Shown here one piece after another: positions 37,339-46,419 of a DNA stretch of 64,000 nucleotides. Below the pieces are notes generated by a model. That model searched no databases. It saw only the letters and a list, made by a program, of their open reading frames with translations, and was not told the DNA's origin. The translations under genes and the position numbers were made by a program. The stretch comes from QHXQ01 sp963788965. GTDB lineage: Bacteria; Acidobacteriota; Blastocatellia; Pyrinomonadales; Pyrinomonadaceae. The stretch is taken from the NCBI GenBank assembly GCA_963788965.1, contig CAWBIK010000006.1, positions 1,116,001-1,180,000 of the forward strand. The letters are read 5' to 3'. Each line of letters starts with the position of its first letter. The first letter of the stretch is position 1.

Positions 37339-38487
37339 ATGAGTGAACTCAAAGTTAAGCCGTTGAAACCGCGCGGGGCCGAGGTCGAAGCGGCCGGTGC
37401 TGTTGTCGCTGCCGAACGCGAAGACCCGGACGTGATCGATCAAGACGAGTTGCGGGCCGAACACCGCGAGCGTCAACAGCATCAACACGCATCTATCGAA
37501 GGGCTTGAGCGCGAGACGCTGCTCAAGATTCTCTATCAGATGGTGCTGATTCGCCGGTTCGAGGAGAAGGCCGCGGAAGCCTACACGCTCGGCAAGATCG
37601 GTGGCTTCTGTCATCTCTATATCGGGCAAGAGGCGGTCGCGGTCGGCTCAATCGCCGCCTTGCGGCCCGACGATTACGTGATGACCAGTTACCGCGATCA
37701 CGGGCACGCGCTCGCGCGCGGCACTTCGCCCGATGAGGTGATGGCCGAACTATACGGCCGCGCCGGTGGCTGCTCGGCCGGCAAAGGCGGCTCAATGCAC
37801 TTGTTTGATCGAGATAACAATTTTCTGGGCGGGCACGCCATCGTCGGCGGGCAGATACCGCTCGCCACCGGCTGCGCGTTCGGCGAAAAGTATAAAGGCA
37901 CGGATCGCGTCTCGGTCGTCTATTTCGGCGAGGCTGCGGTCAATCAAGGTGCGTTTCACGAGTCTCTGAACATGGCGCAGTTATGGAAACTGCCCTGCAT
38001 CTATATCTGCGAGAATAATCAGTATGGCATGGGCACGGCGTTGAAGCGCGCGATGTCGATGAGCGACGTGTCGCAGAAGGCGACGGGCTATGCGATGGCG
38101 AATGAGTTTGTGGACGGCATGGACGTACTCGCGGTCTACGAGGCCACGAAGCGCGCCGCCGACCGCGCCCGCGCCGAGTCGTTGCCGACGCTGCTTGAGA
38201 TTCGGACTTATCGCTTCATGGGTCATTCGATGTCGGACCCCGGCAACTATCGCACGCGGGCCGAGATCGAAAAGTTTCAAGAGCGCGATCCGGTCAAGGT
38301 CTTCGCCGACAGTCTCCGGCAGAAGCAAGTCCTTGACGACGGCGCGTTGAAAGAGATCGAAGATCGCGTCCGCGCCGAAGTCGAGCAGGCGCTCAAGTTC
38401 GCCGATAGCAGCCCCGAACCCGCGCCCGAAGAATTGTACACGCACATCTACGCTAATCCGATCAAACCTGCGACGAGTGATCGGTGA
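37339..38487 (+). CDS. pdhA: Pyruvate dehydrogenase E1 component, alpha subunit
   Basis: This encodes 382 residues. An unusual charged N-terminal extension (1-55) precedes the core. Core motifs are LIRRFEEKAAEAYTLGKIGG and YIGQEAVAVGS, then the thiamine diphosphate region GKGGSMHLFD, FGEAAVNQGAFHESLNMAQL and ICENNQYGMGT, and TYRFMGHSMSDPGNYRT (phosphorylation-loop area). In most relatives the cofactor motif is GDGAxNQG; here it reads GEAAVNQG, with Glu in place of the Mg-binding Asp. E1 alpha and beta decarboxylate pyruvate and load acetyl groups onto E2. A related branched-chain 2-oxoacid enzyme is not excluded. First gene of the operon. Confidence 0.9.
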   Translation: MSELKVKPLKPRGAEVEAAGAVVAAEREDPDVIDQDELRAEHRERQQHQHASIEGLERETLLKILYQMVLIRRFEEKAAEAYTLGKIGGFCHLYIGQEAVAVGSIAALRPDDYVMTSYRDHGHALARGTSPDEVMAELYGRAGGCSAGKGGSMHLFDRDNNFLGGHAIVGGQIPLATGCAFGEKYKGTDRVSVVYFGEAAVNQGAFHESLNMAQLWKLPCIYICENNQYGMGTALKRAMSMSDVSQKATGYAMANEFVDGMDVLAVYEATKRAADRARAESLPTLLEIRTYRFMGHSMSDPGNYRTRAEIEKFQERDPVKVFADSLRQKQVLDDGALKEIEDRVRAEVEQALKFADSSPEPAPEELYTHIYANPIKPATSDR

Positions 38488-38546
38488 CGAGTGACAAGAT
38501 AAGAACTTGTCTTAGCTGGTCACTGGTCTTTCGTCACTTGTCACTG
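38483..38546. repeat. GTGACGAGTGACAAG repeat between pdhA and pdhB
   Basis: Left-hand words (GTGACGAGTGACAAGATAAG) face right-hand words (TCGTCACTTGTCACTG) with an inner ACAAG..CTTGT pair, giving an imperfect hairpin within the operon. It ends just before the pdhB ribosome binding site (GGAGGT). It may lower downstream expression or serve as a processing site. Confidence 0.6.
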
Positions 38547-38562
38547 TTTTTTGGAGGTATTG

Positions 38563-39543
38563 ATGGCCGTCATCACAATCCGCGAAGCGCTTAACCAAGC
38601 TCTGCGCGAAGAGATGGAACGGGACGAGAATGTGTTCTTGATGGGCGAAGAGGTCGCCGCTTATCAAGGCGCATATAAAGTCTCAAAGGGCTTGTTGGAA
38701 GAGTTCGGCGACAAGCGCGTGATCGATTCGCCGATCACGGAGTTGGGGTTCACGGGACTCGGCGTCGGCGCGGCGATGGTAGGCTTGCGGCCCGTCATCG
38801 AGTTCATGACGTTCAACTTTTCGATCCTCGCCACCGATCAGATCATCAACTCGGCGGCGAAGATGCTCTATATGTCCGGCGGGCAGTTTAATATCCCAAT
38901 CGTCTTTCGCGGACCGAACGGCTCGGCTTATCAAGTCGGCGCGCAGCATTCGCAGGCGCTCGAATCATGGTTCGCGCACTTCCCCGGCCTCAAGGTCGTG
39001 ATGCCTTCGACGGCGGCGGACGCTAAGGGACTGCTCAAGAGTTCGATCCGCGACAACGATCCGGTTATCTTTCTCGAACAGGAACGCATGTACGGTCTGA
39101 AGAGTGAAGTGCCGGATGATCCCGACTTCACCATTCCGCTCGGCGTCGCCGACGTGAAACGCGAAGGCACGGATGCGACCATCGTTGCGCGCTCGTTGAC
39201 CGTGCCACTGGCGCTCAAGGCGGCCGAAGAGTTGGAGAAGCAAGGCGTCTCGGTCGAAGTCATCGACCCGCGCACCATTCGCCCGCTCGACATCGACACG
39301 ATCATCAACTCGGTGAAGAAGACGAACCGCGTCGTGATCGCCGAAGAGTCGCACGCGTTCGCAGGCATCGGCGCGGAGTTGAGCGCGCAAATCATGGAGC
39401 GCGCCTTCGACTATCTGGACGCGCCCGTCAAACGCCTGTCCAGCGCAGACGCGCCCATGCCCTACGCCAAGAATTTAGAAAAACTCGCGCTCCCCGATGT
39501 CGAGCGCATCGTCGCGGCCGTGCGCGAGGTAGCATATTTGTGA
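38563..39543 (+). CDS. pdhB: Pyruvate dehydrogenase E1 component, beta subunit
   Basis: I start at ATG 38563 (MAVITIREALNQALREEM) after GGAGGT; 326 residues. Typical E1-beta segments are FLMGEEVAAYQGAYKVSKGL, RVIDSPITELGFTGLGVGAA, PVIEFMTFNFS, FRGPNGSAYQVGAQHSQ and DPRTIRPLDIDTI. These form the transketolase pyrimidine-binding and C-terminal domains that complete the E1 active site with PdhA. The length and motifs are complete. The short gap to the downstream coiled-coil gene suggests a single transcript. Confidence 0.94.
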   Translation: MAVITIREALNQALREEMERDENVFLMGEEVAAYQGAYKVSKGLLEEFGDKRVIDSPITELGFTGLGVGAAMVGLRPVIEFMTFNFSILATDQIINSAAKMLYMSGGQFNIPIVFRGPNGSAYQVGAQHSQALESWFAHFPGLKVVMPSTAADAKGLLKSSIRDNDPVIFLEQERMYGLKSEVPDDPDFTIPLGVADVKREGTDATIVARSLTVPLALKAAEELEKQGVSVEVIDPRTIRPLDIDTIINSVKKTNRVVIAEESHAFAGIGAELSAQIMERAFDYLDAPVKRLSSADAPMPYAKNLEKLALPDVERIVAAVREVAYL

Positions 39544-39600
39544 AGTTGGCAGTTGCGCGCTTCGCTTATGCAAGAACGTCAGGCTAGGAGTCTTTACATT

Positions 39601-39966
39601 ATGACGGGCGAAGAGATGGAACGCGCGATGCAGTTCATCCTTGAACAGCAAGCGCAATTGACAACGACCGTCGGGCGCTTGTCAGACAGGGTTGACCGCT
39701 TGGTAGAGAAGGTTGACCGCTTAGCAGATAAGGTTGACCGCACGGCTGACAGTGTAACGGCGCTGCTCGCCATCGCGGAGCTTCAGGCTGCTGAGGTCAA
39801 AGATTTAACCGCGTCCGTGCGAACGATTGACGAGCGCCAGCGAGAGGCAGACGAGCGACAAAGGCATTCGGACGAACGCTTAAACGCTCTGATCAATACA
39901 GTCGAACGCTATATCAGCGAGCGGCGCAACGGCAAAGACGCGGGCACTGGTACTGAACCGGGATAA
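39601..39966 (+). CDS. Coiled-coil protein of the MTGEEMER family inside the pdh operon
   Basis: I start at ATG 39601, which gives MTGEEMERAMQFILEQQAQL as N terminus and 121 residues; the upstream in-frame part is not shared with its paralogue. A heptad-like repeat RVDRLVEKVDRLADKVDRT (about 28-47) and a later ERQREADERQRHSDER segment make a long coiled coil. It shares its first eight residues and its ending (RLNALINTVERYI) with the protein at 21834-22190. Lying between pdhB and pdhC, it could be a structural or regulatory partner of the complex, but position alone supports that. Confidence 0.75.
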   Translation: MTGEEMERAMQFILEQQAQLTTTVGRLSDRVDRLVEKVDRLADKVDRTADSVTALLAIAELQAAEVKDLTASVRTIDERQREADERQRHSDERLNALINTVERYISERRNGKDAGTGTEPG

Positions 39967-40095
39967 GTTTGCCGGGTAGCTTGACCGCCCGTAGAGCAGC
40001 ACTTGCAACCGAACCCGGACAAGCTTGTGCGCTGCACAATGATGACGCTAAGGCGCACAGGTTTACGTTTTACCTACTGACTACTGAGGATAACA

Positions 40096-41519
40096 ATGGC
40101 AACGCAGGTGGTCATGCCGAAGCTCTCGCCGACGATGGAAGAGGGCCAGTTGGCGCGGTGGTTGAAGAACGAAGGCGATAAGGTCAGCGTCGGCGAACCG
40201 CTCGCGGAGATCGACACCGACAAGGCGACGATGGAAGCGCAGGCGCTCACGTCGGGCGTCGTGCGTAAGATTCTCGCGCAAGCGGGCGAGACGATCCCGC
40301 TCGGTCAAGTCATCGCCATCATCGGCGAGCCGGACGAAGACATCTCGGAACTACTCGCCAGGCCGGCGCAAGCAGCGCGCAGACTAAAGAGCGGCTCGAA
40401 GAAAAAGTTGAAGGCGGACAAGACGGCGCGCAGGCCGAGTTGGCGCAAGCCGTACCCGGTGGCGCGCGCACGCAAGCGACCATCGAGGGCCAGCCGCTTA
40501 AAGATGAAGCAGCCGCGCCGCAGGCCGATGCGCCGAGCGAAGCGCAACCGCAGAGCGGCGATGGTGGTAACGGACAACGCCCCGGCGGCCGCCTCGTCGT
40601 TTCGCCGCTCGCGGCGCGCATGGCGGCCGAGGCCGGCATCAACTTGCAGACGCTCGCGGGCAGCGGCCCCGGCGGGCGCATCATCAAGCGCGACATCGAA
40701 GCCGCCATCAAAGCCGGGCCGCAACCACAGCCAGCAACGACGGCTCAGCCGCAAGCTCAGACTCAAGCGCAACCGGCCGCAGCGCGTGCGCCGCAACCTG
40801 CGCCGCCCGTGCAACAACCACAGGTCGCAGGCGCTTCTGCTTATCGTGACGAGCCTGTGACCACGATGCGCGCGACCATTGCGCGCCGGCTCACTTCGTC
40901 AATCGGCCCCGTCCCGCATTTTTTCCTGACGACCGAGATCGAGATGGACAAGGTCGCAGACCTACGCCGGCAGTTGAACGAGATCGACAAAGAGAACAAG
41001 GTCAGCGTCAACGACATCATCATCAAGGTCGCGGCGGTCGCGCTCTTGCAGCATCCGCAGGTCAACGCTTCGTTTCAAGATAAAGTGATTCGTTATTACG
41101 AACAGGCCGATATCGGCGTCGCGGTCGCCATCGACGAAGGCTTGATCACGCCGGTCGTCCGCGCCGCCGACCGCAAGACCATCGGGCAGATCAGCCGCGA
41201 GGTACGCGCCTTAGCCGAGCGCGCCCGCGCGCGCAAACTTCAACCCGACGAGTACACGGGCGCGACCTTTTCGATCAGCAACCTCGGTATGCTCGGCATA
41301 GACGAGTTCACGGCCGTGATCAATCCGCCTGAGGCGGCGATCCTCGCCGTCGGCGCGATGCAGCCGAAACCGGTCGTGCGCGATGGCGCGATAGTCGTGC
41401 GCCAGTTGATGCGCGTCACGATGTCTTGCGATCATCGCGTCGTTGATGGCGCAACCGGCGCGCGCTTCCTGCAAACCTTCAAACAGATTTTGGAGAATCC
41501 GCTGCTCCTCATGCTTTAA
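40096..41519 (+). CDS. pdhC: Dihydrolipoamide acetyltransferase E2 of pyruvate dehydrogenase (one frameshift)
   Basis: About 474 residues after adding one C near 40358 (CCC read as CC). The lipoyl domain (1-80) has the lipoylated Lys in EIDTDKATMEAQ. A charged Ala/Gln/Pro-rich linker follows. The peripheral-subunit-binding domain is VSPLAARMAAEAGINLQTLA and GSGPGGRIIKRD. After a second Gln/Pro/Ala linker comes the catalytic domain (about 250-474) with ATFSISNLGMLG and the active site SCDHRVVDGATGARFL. E2 takes acetyl groups from E1 and transfers them to CoA. The frame break falls just after the lipoyl domain, and translation would stop soon after it if real. No E3 gene is seen here. Confidence 0.92.
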
Positions 41520-41544
41520 CCACGAACGAGGGAGATCAAACAAG

Positions 41545-41778
41545 ATGGATGAACAACTCAGCCGCGAGCGCGCAGCCGCCCAACCACAGGCACAAGACGC
41601 GGACGCGCCCGGTTCTTCGCAAGACACAACTGAAGGGCAGGCCGGCGCAAAACCCGACCCGCATGGGATCAATCCTGTGCAGCACTCCGAAGGCAAGCCG
41701 GCCGCGAACGCAGCGGAGTCCGGCCCCGATCAACTCACCGGCGAAGGCACAGGCGCGCGCGCTGGCGAATACAGCTAA
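41545..41778 (+). CDS. Small hydrophilic protein of unknown function
   Basis: This encodes 77 residues from ATG 41545, with GGGAG about 10 bases upstream and 26 bases after pdhC. Composition is dominated by Ala, Gln, Gly, Asp, Glu and Pro with no aromatic residue except one near the end, so it is probably disordered. The segment KPDPHGINPVQHSEG is the only distinctive part. It lies 12 bases before the EamA gene, so it belongs to the same unit. Function unknown. Confidence 0.6.
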   Translation: MDEQLSRERAAAQPQAQDADAPGSSQDTTEGQAGAKPDPHGINPVQHSEGKPAANAAESGPDQLTGEGTGARAGEYS

Positions 41779-41790
41779 CCCAACAGGTCG

Positions 41791-42720
41791 TTGACCAAAA
41801 GCTTCAAGCCGCACGGCGCGCTCATCGCCGTGCAGTTGTTCTTCGGCACGTGGCCGATCTTCGGCAAGATCGCGTTGCGCGCACTACCGAGCACGGGTCT
41901 GGTCGCGCTTCGCATCGTGGGCGCGAGCGTCGCCTTCGTCTTCCTGTGTCGCGCCGCCCGCGTGAGCCTGCGCCTCAATCGGCGCTCCGATTACGCACGG
42001 CTCGCGCTCTACAGTTTGCTCGGCGTTGTGGTCAATCAGTTCCTCTTCACAAAAGGACTCGTACTCTCGACCGCCATCAACGCGACGATCCTCGGCACGA
42101 CCATTCCTGTCTCCACGCTGCTCGTCAGTCTGCTGCTCGGCTATGAACGACCCGCCCCACGCATACTGCTCGGCATGGCGGTCGCGGCCTGCGGCGTCGT
42201 CTATCTTGTCGATCCGGCGTCGGCCGATTTCTCGCGGGCCAAGTTGATCGGGAATCTGTTCTTAATCCTGAACACGCTGGCTTATGGCGCATACATTGCG
42301 ATCTCGCAAGACTTGATCCGACGCTACGGCGCGCTGCCGGTGATAACGTGGGTGTTCCTGTTCGGGTGCGTCGCGGCGCTGCCCGTCGGCGGTTACAATC
42401 TGGCGCAGACGCCGCTCGGCAACATCGACGCGCACATCTGGCTCACGCTCGCTTACATCATTCTCGTGCCGACGGTCGGCGCATACTATCTGAATGCGTG
42501 GGCGTTGGGGCGCGTCGCGCCGAGCACCGTGGCGATCTATATTTATCTGCAACCGCTCATCGCGTTCGCGCTTGCGCCGCTCATACTGGGCGAAAGCTTG
42601 AACTCAAGGACGTGGGTAGCGTCAATTTTGATCTTCGCGGGCGTGGCGCTGGTGACGTTGGGCCCGCGCGCGCGGGGCGTCGAAGAAGTGTCAGAGCGAC
42701 CTGAGGCGCTCGGTCATTAG
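41791..42720 (+). CDS. EamA-family (DMT) membrane transporter
   Basis: This encodes 309 residues; the start is TTG 41791 because the upstream frame overlaps the previous gene and no ATG lies near. Ten hydrophobic helices occur in two EamA repeats of about 140 residues (first from FFGTWPIFGKIALRALPSTG, second from LILNTLAYGAYIAISQDLIR), each ending in the conserved PLIAFALAPLILGE-like helix. The family exports amino acids or metabolites; the substrate is not predictable. It follows the pdh genes closely and may be read through from them. Confidence 0.85.
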   Translation: MTKSFKPHGALIAVQLFFGTWPIFGKIALRALPSTGLVALRIVGASVAFVFLCRAARVSLRLNRRSDYARLALYSLLGVVVNQFLFTKGLVLSTAINATILGTTIPVSTLLVSLLLGYERPAPRILLGMAVAACGVVYLVDPASADFSRAKLIGNLFLILNTLAYGAYIAISQDLIRRYGALPVITWVFLFGCVAALPVGGYNLAQTPLGNIDAHIWLTLAYIILVPTVGAYYLNAWALGRVAPSTVAIYIYLQPLIAFALAPLILGESLNSRTWVASILIFAGVALVTLGPRARGVEEVSERPEALGH

Positions 42721-42811
42721 TGCTTGACGAGTCTAATAAAATTCACCGCAAAGACACGAAGGCTCAAAGTTTATTTTGCTATTGTTCATCGTAGCTTTGT
42801 AAACAAGCAGT

Positions 42812-43717
42812 ATGTTGGAAACGGAAGCAGCACGCGTGCCGGGCGTTCACGATACTGAAACCGCGCAGAAGAACGCGGCGGCGCGGCTCTCGATCATAGC
42901 GGCCCTCTTTCTGATCGCGCTGAAGACGGCAACCGGGTTTCTCACCGGCTCGATTAGCGTCTGGGCTTCCCTGCTCGACTCGACGATGGATGTGTTCGCT
43001 TCGACCATCAACCTCTTTGCCGTCCGCGCCGCCGCGCGCCCGCCCGACGACGATCACGCCTACGGACATGGCAAGGTTGAATCGCTCGCGGGTCTGTTTC
43101 AGGCGCTCGTCATCATGGCATCGGGTCTGTTCCTCATCCGCGAAGCGTTCCGGCGCATCGTCGATCCGCCCGCGCCGCGTGCAGAGTTGCTCGGCGTTTG
43201 TTCGATGCTCATTGCCATCGGTGTCAGCGTCGCGCTCGTTGCACGTCTGCGCCGCGTCGCGCGCCAGACCGATTCACTTGTCTTACGCGCCGACGCGCTC
43301 CACTACGCAACCGACGTGTACACCAACGGCGGCGCGCTCATCGCGCTCTTGCTCGTCTGGCTGAGCGGCTGGCGACTGGCCGACCCGCTTGTCTCCATCG
43401 GCCTCTCGCTCTATATCATGTACTCGGCCTTCGGCGTCGCACACGAGTCGGTGGACGTGCTGATGGACAAGCGCCTGCCGCCGGATGTGGACGAGCGCGT
43501 CGCGGAAGTCGTCGCGCGCTTCCACGCACAGGGCGTACTCGGCTTCCACGATCTGCGCACACGCCGTTCGGGCGCGCAGAAGTTCATCGACCTGCATCTT
43601 GAAGTCGTGCGCGATCAGAGCCTCGAAGAAGCGCACGCCCTCACAGTGCAAGTGCTGCGCGCCATCGAAGCTGAAATCCCGCGCGCCCGTGTGCAGATTC
43701 ACACCGACCCGGCTTAA
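42812..43717 (+). CDS. Cation diffusion facilitator (divalent metal exporter)
   Basis: This encodes 301 residues with six membrane helices in the first 205 residues. Metal sites are visible: LLDSTMD in helix 2 and HYATDVYTNGG in helix 5, where His and Asp residues form the transport site, with HAYGHGKVES in the loop between. A C-terminal cytoplasmic domain (about 215-300) has FHDLRTRRSGAQKFIDLHLEV and ARVQIHTDP. This is the FieF/ZitB-type layout, exporting Zn(II), Fe(II) or similar ions against protons. The gene ends before a hairpin and faces mutS. Confidence 0.9.
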   Translation: MLETEAARVPGVHDTETAQKNAAARLSIIAALFLIALKTATGFLTGSISVWASLLDSTMDVFASTINLFAVRAAARPPDDDHAYGHGKVESLAGLFQALVIMASGLFLIREAFRRIVDPPAPRAELLGVCSMLIAIGVSVALVARLRRVARQTDSLVLRADALHYATDVYTNGGALIALLLVWLSGWRLADPLVSIGLSLYIMYSAFGVAHESVDVLMDKRLPPDVDERVAEVVARFHAQGVLGFHDLRTRRSGAQKFIDLHLEVVRDQSLEEAHALTVQVLRAIEAEIPRARVQIHTDPA

Positions 43718-43724
43718 AAATTTC

Positions 43725-43790
43725 AACCACAAAAACACGAAGCCACGAAGACAATCATGCTTCTTTCGTGTCTCCGTGTCTTTGTGGTTA
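43725..43790. terminator. Hairpin of the CACAAAGACACGAAG type between convergent genes
   Basis: The left arm AACCACAAAAACACGAAGCC and right arm GTGTCTCCGTGTCTTTGTGG pair with several mismatches around a short loop. It lies between the convergent CDF and mutS genes, a likely bidirectional terminator. Confidence 0.7.
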
Positions 43791-43800
43791 AGCTATCCGC

Positions 43801-46419
43801 TTACGCTGTCCGCAACTCGCGCTGATCGTCTTGGCCCGGCTTGTCATCATCAGCCAGCCGCCGCAACTCATAGAGTTTCATCAAGGCTTCAACCGGCGAG
43901 AGCGTGTTCAAGTCTAACTCATGCAAGGCTAGCCGCAGCGGCGCATCTTTGTCAGCTTGCGCTTGGCGAAGCGGCGTGATCGTATCGGCGTTCGACGCGG
44001 GCGGACGCGCGCCCGCCTGCGCTTCATACTCATGCAACAACTCTTCTGCACGACGCACGACAGGGCGCGGCAGGCCCGCGAGTTTGGCCGCGTAGACACC
44101 ATAACTGCGCTCGGCAGTGCCGGGCGAAATCTTGTAGAGGAAACGCAGTTCGTCGCCTTCTTCTGCGATCTCGACGCGTAGATTTGCGACGCGCGGCAAG
44201 ACTGCGGCCAAGGCGGTCAGTTCATGATAGTGCGTGGCGAACAAGGTCTTGGCGCGCAGTTGCGGATGGTTGTGAATGTATTCGAGGACGGCGCGCGCAA
44301 CCGCGAGGCCGTCATAGGTCGAAGTGCCGCGCCCTAGTTCGTCCAACAAGATGAGCGAACGCGGCGTGGCGTGATGGAGTATCTGTGCCGTCTCGACCAT
44401 CTCTGTCATGAAGGTCGATTCGCCGCTGCCGATGCGGTCGTACAGACCTATGCGCGTGAAGATGCGGTCGCACAAGCCGACACTCGCCGCGCGCGCGGGC
44501 ACAAAACTGCCAGCCTGTGCCATCAACACGATCAGCGCGCACTGGCGCAAGTACGTTGACTTGCCCGACATGTTCGGGCCGGTCATCAGCGCGATCTCAG
44601 GCGCGTCCGTGCCGCCGAGGGCCAGATCGTTAGCGACGAACGGTTCTTCAGTCGCGGTGCGTTCAAGCACCGGATGCCGACCGGCCGTGATCTTCAGTTC
44701 AGCCGTGTCGGTCATCGCGGGGCGCACGTAGTTGTGGCGCGCGGCCGTCTCGGCATAAGCGGCAATGGCGTCGAGGTACGCGATGGTTGCGGCGGCGGCC
44801 AGTATCTCGTCGCGCTGTTTGCCGATCTCCGTGCAGACCTGACGAAAGATGCTGGCTTCGAGTTCGGCGATGCGCTCCTGTGCATTCGTGACGAGCGATT
44901 CGTACTCTTTGAGTTCGAGCGTGATGAACCGCTCGGCGTTCGTTAAGGTCTGCTTGCGCGTGTAGCCTTCGGGGACGAGGTGCAGGTTCGGCTTGGTCAC
45001 TTCGATGAAATGACCGAAGACTTTGTTATAGCCAACGCGCAGACTCTTGATGCCTGTACGTGCGCGTTCGCGCTGCTCCATCTCCGCGAGATAGGTCTTG
45101 CCATTGCGCAACAACTCGCGCAGGCGATCAAGCTCGTCAGAGTAACCGGCGCGGATGATGTTCACGCCTTCCATGCGGCGCGGCAGTTCTTCACGCAATG
45201 CGGCGCGAATCGTCTTGACCGTTGCTTCACACGTCGGTAACGCCGCGAGCGCCGCGCCGAATCGTTTCGTGTCTTGCTGCAAGACCGCACGCACACGCGG
45301 GATCGCTTCTAGCCCCTGACACAGCGCAAGCACCTCTTGCGCCGACGCGACGCCGACGCGCGCACGCCCCGACAGACGTTCTAAATCATGCACCAACTCA
45401 AGCGCGGCCAAGAACTCGGCGCGTGCTTCCGCGTGTGCATGAAACCAGCCGACGTGTTCGTGTCGCCGCGCAATCTCCGCGAGATCAAGCAACGGCTGGC
45501 GCAGCCATTGGCGCAAGCGCCGACCGCCCATCGCCGTGCGCGTCAGGTCGAGCGCAGCGAGCAGAGAGCCTGCGCCGCCCGCGTTCTCGAAGATTTCCAG
45601 ACTGCGCAACGTGTGCGCGTCGAGCAGCATGTAGTTGCCGATCTGATAACTCGCCAAACGCGTCAGTTGACTGGCGGCGGTCGTCTGCGTGTCGCGCAGG
45701 TACGCGATGACAGCGCCGGCCGCGGCCGTTGCCAGCGGCCATTTCGATAAGCCGAAAGCGTTCAAGCTGCGCGCGCCGAAGTGATGCAAGACAGCCGAGC
45801 GTGCAAGTTCGGGCGCGAAATAGTCGTCGCTGCAACGCGTGATGAAGCCGGGCAATGATTCATCTTTGTCCTTACTCTCAAGGCTGCGCGCGACGAGCAA
45901 CTCGGCCGGCGCGATGCGCTGCAACTCTGTGAGCGCGGCGGCTTGATCAATCTCGGTCGCCGCGAACTCGCCCGTGGTCACGTCCGCATAAGCCAAACCG
46001 CCGCGGCGGCCGTCGGTCGTGTAAGCCGCGATATAGTTGTTGACCTTACTGCGCAATAGACCCGGCTCGATGATCGTGCCCGGCGTGACGACGCGCACCA
46101 CGTCGCGCTCGATGAGGCCGCGCCCCGACTCGCCTTTAACCGGCGTGTCGGACAGTTGCTCGCAGATGGCGACGCGATGACCGCGATTGATGAGGCGCGA
46201 GAGATAGCGTTCGAGGCTGTGATACGGCACGCCCGCGAGCGGCACGCGCTCGTTCTTGCCCATCGGCTTCGAGGTTAAGACGATGCCGAGTTCGCGCGCG
46301 ATGGTGCGTGCGTCGTCGTCAAAGGCTTCGTAGAAGTCGCCGATGCGGAAAAGTAAGATCGCGTCCGGGTGACGGCGCTTGATGTCGAGATACTGATTTC
46401 GTAGGGGCGTGCCGCTCAT
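43801..46419 (-). CDS. mutS: DNA mismatch repair protein MutS
   Basis: This encodes 872 residues. The mismatch-reading domain has RIGDFYEAFDDD (Phe-x-Glu motif) at about 24-35. The connector, lever and clamp regions follow. The ATPase has TGPNMSGKSTYLRQ (Walker A), STFMTEM, LILLDELGRGTSTYDG (Walker B), and LFATHYHEL. The C terminus ends in the usual helical region (ALMKLYELRRL). It recognises base mismatches and recruits MutL. The start overlaps the preceding gene by four bases (ATGA). Complete and of normal length. Confidence 0.96.
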   Translation of the reverse strand: MSGTPLRNQYLDIKRRHPDAILLFRIGDFYEAFDDDARTIARELGIVLTSKPMGKNERVPLAGVPYHSLERYLSRLINRGHRVAICEQLSDTPVKGESGRGLIERDVVRVVTPGTIIEPGLLRSKVNNYIAAYTTDGRRGGLAYADVTTGEFAATEIDQAAALTELQRIAPAELLVARSLESKDKDESLPGFITRCSDDYFAPELARSAVLHHFGARSLNAFGLSKWPLATAAAGAVIAYLRDTQTTAASQLTRLASYQIGNYMLLDAHTLRSLEIFENAGGAGSLLAALDLTRTAMGGRRLRQWLRQPLLDLAEIARRHEHVGWFHAHAEARAEFLAALELVHDLERLSGRARVGVASAQEVLALCQGLEAIPRVRAVLQQDTKRFGAALAALPTCEATVKTIRAALREELPRRMEGVNIIRAGYSDELDRLRELLRNGKTYLAEMEQRERARTGIKSLRVGYNKVFGHFIEVTKPNLHLVPEGYTRKQTLTNAERFITLELKEYESLVTNAQERIAELEASIFRQVCTEIGKQRDEILAAAATIAYLDAIAAYAETAARHNYVRPAMTDTAELKITAGRHPVLERTATEEPFVANDLALGGTDAPEIALMTGPNMSGKSTYLRQCALIVLMAQAGSFVPARAASVGLCDRIFTRIGLYDRIGSGESTFMTEMVETAQILHHATPRSLILLDELGRGTSTYDGLAVARAVLEYIHNHPQLRAKTLFATHYHELTALAAVLPRVANLRVEIAEEGDELRFLYKISPGTAERSYGVYAAKLAGLPRPVVRRAEELLHEYEAQAGARPPASNADTITPLRQAQADKDAPLRLALHELDLNTLSPVEALMKLYELRRLADDDKPGQDDQRELRTA

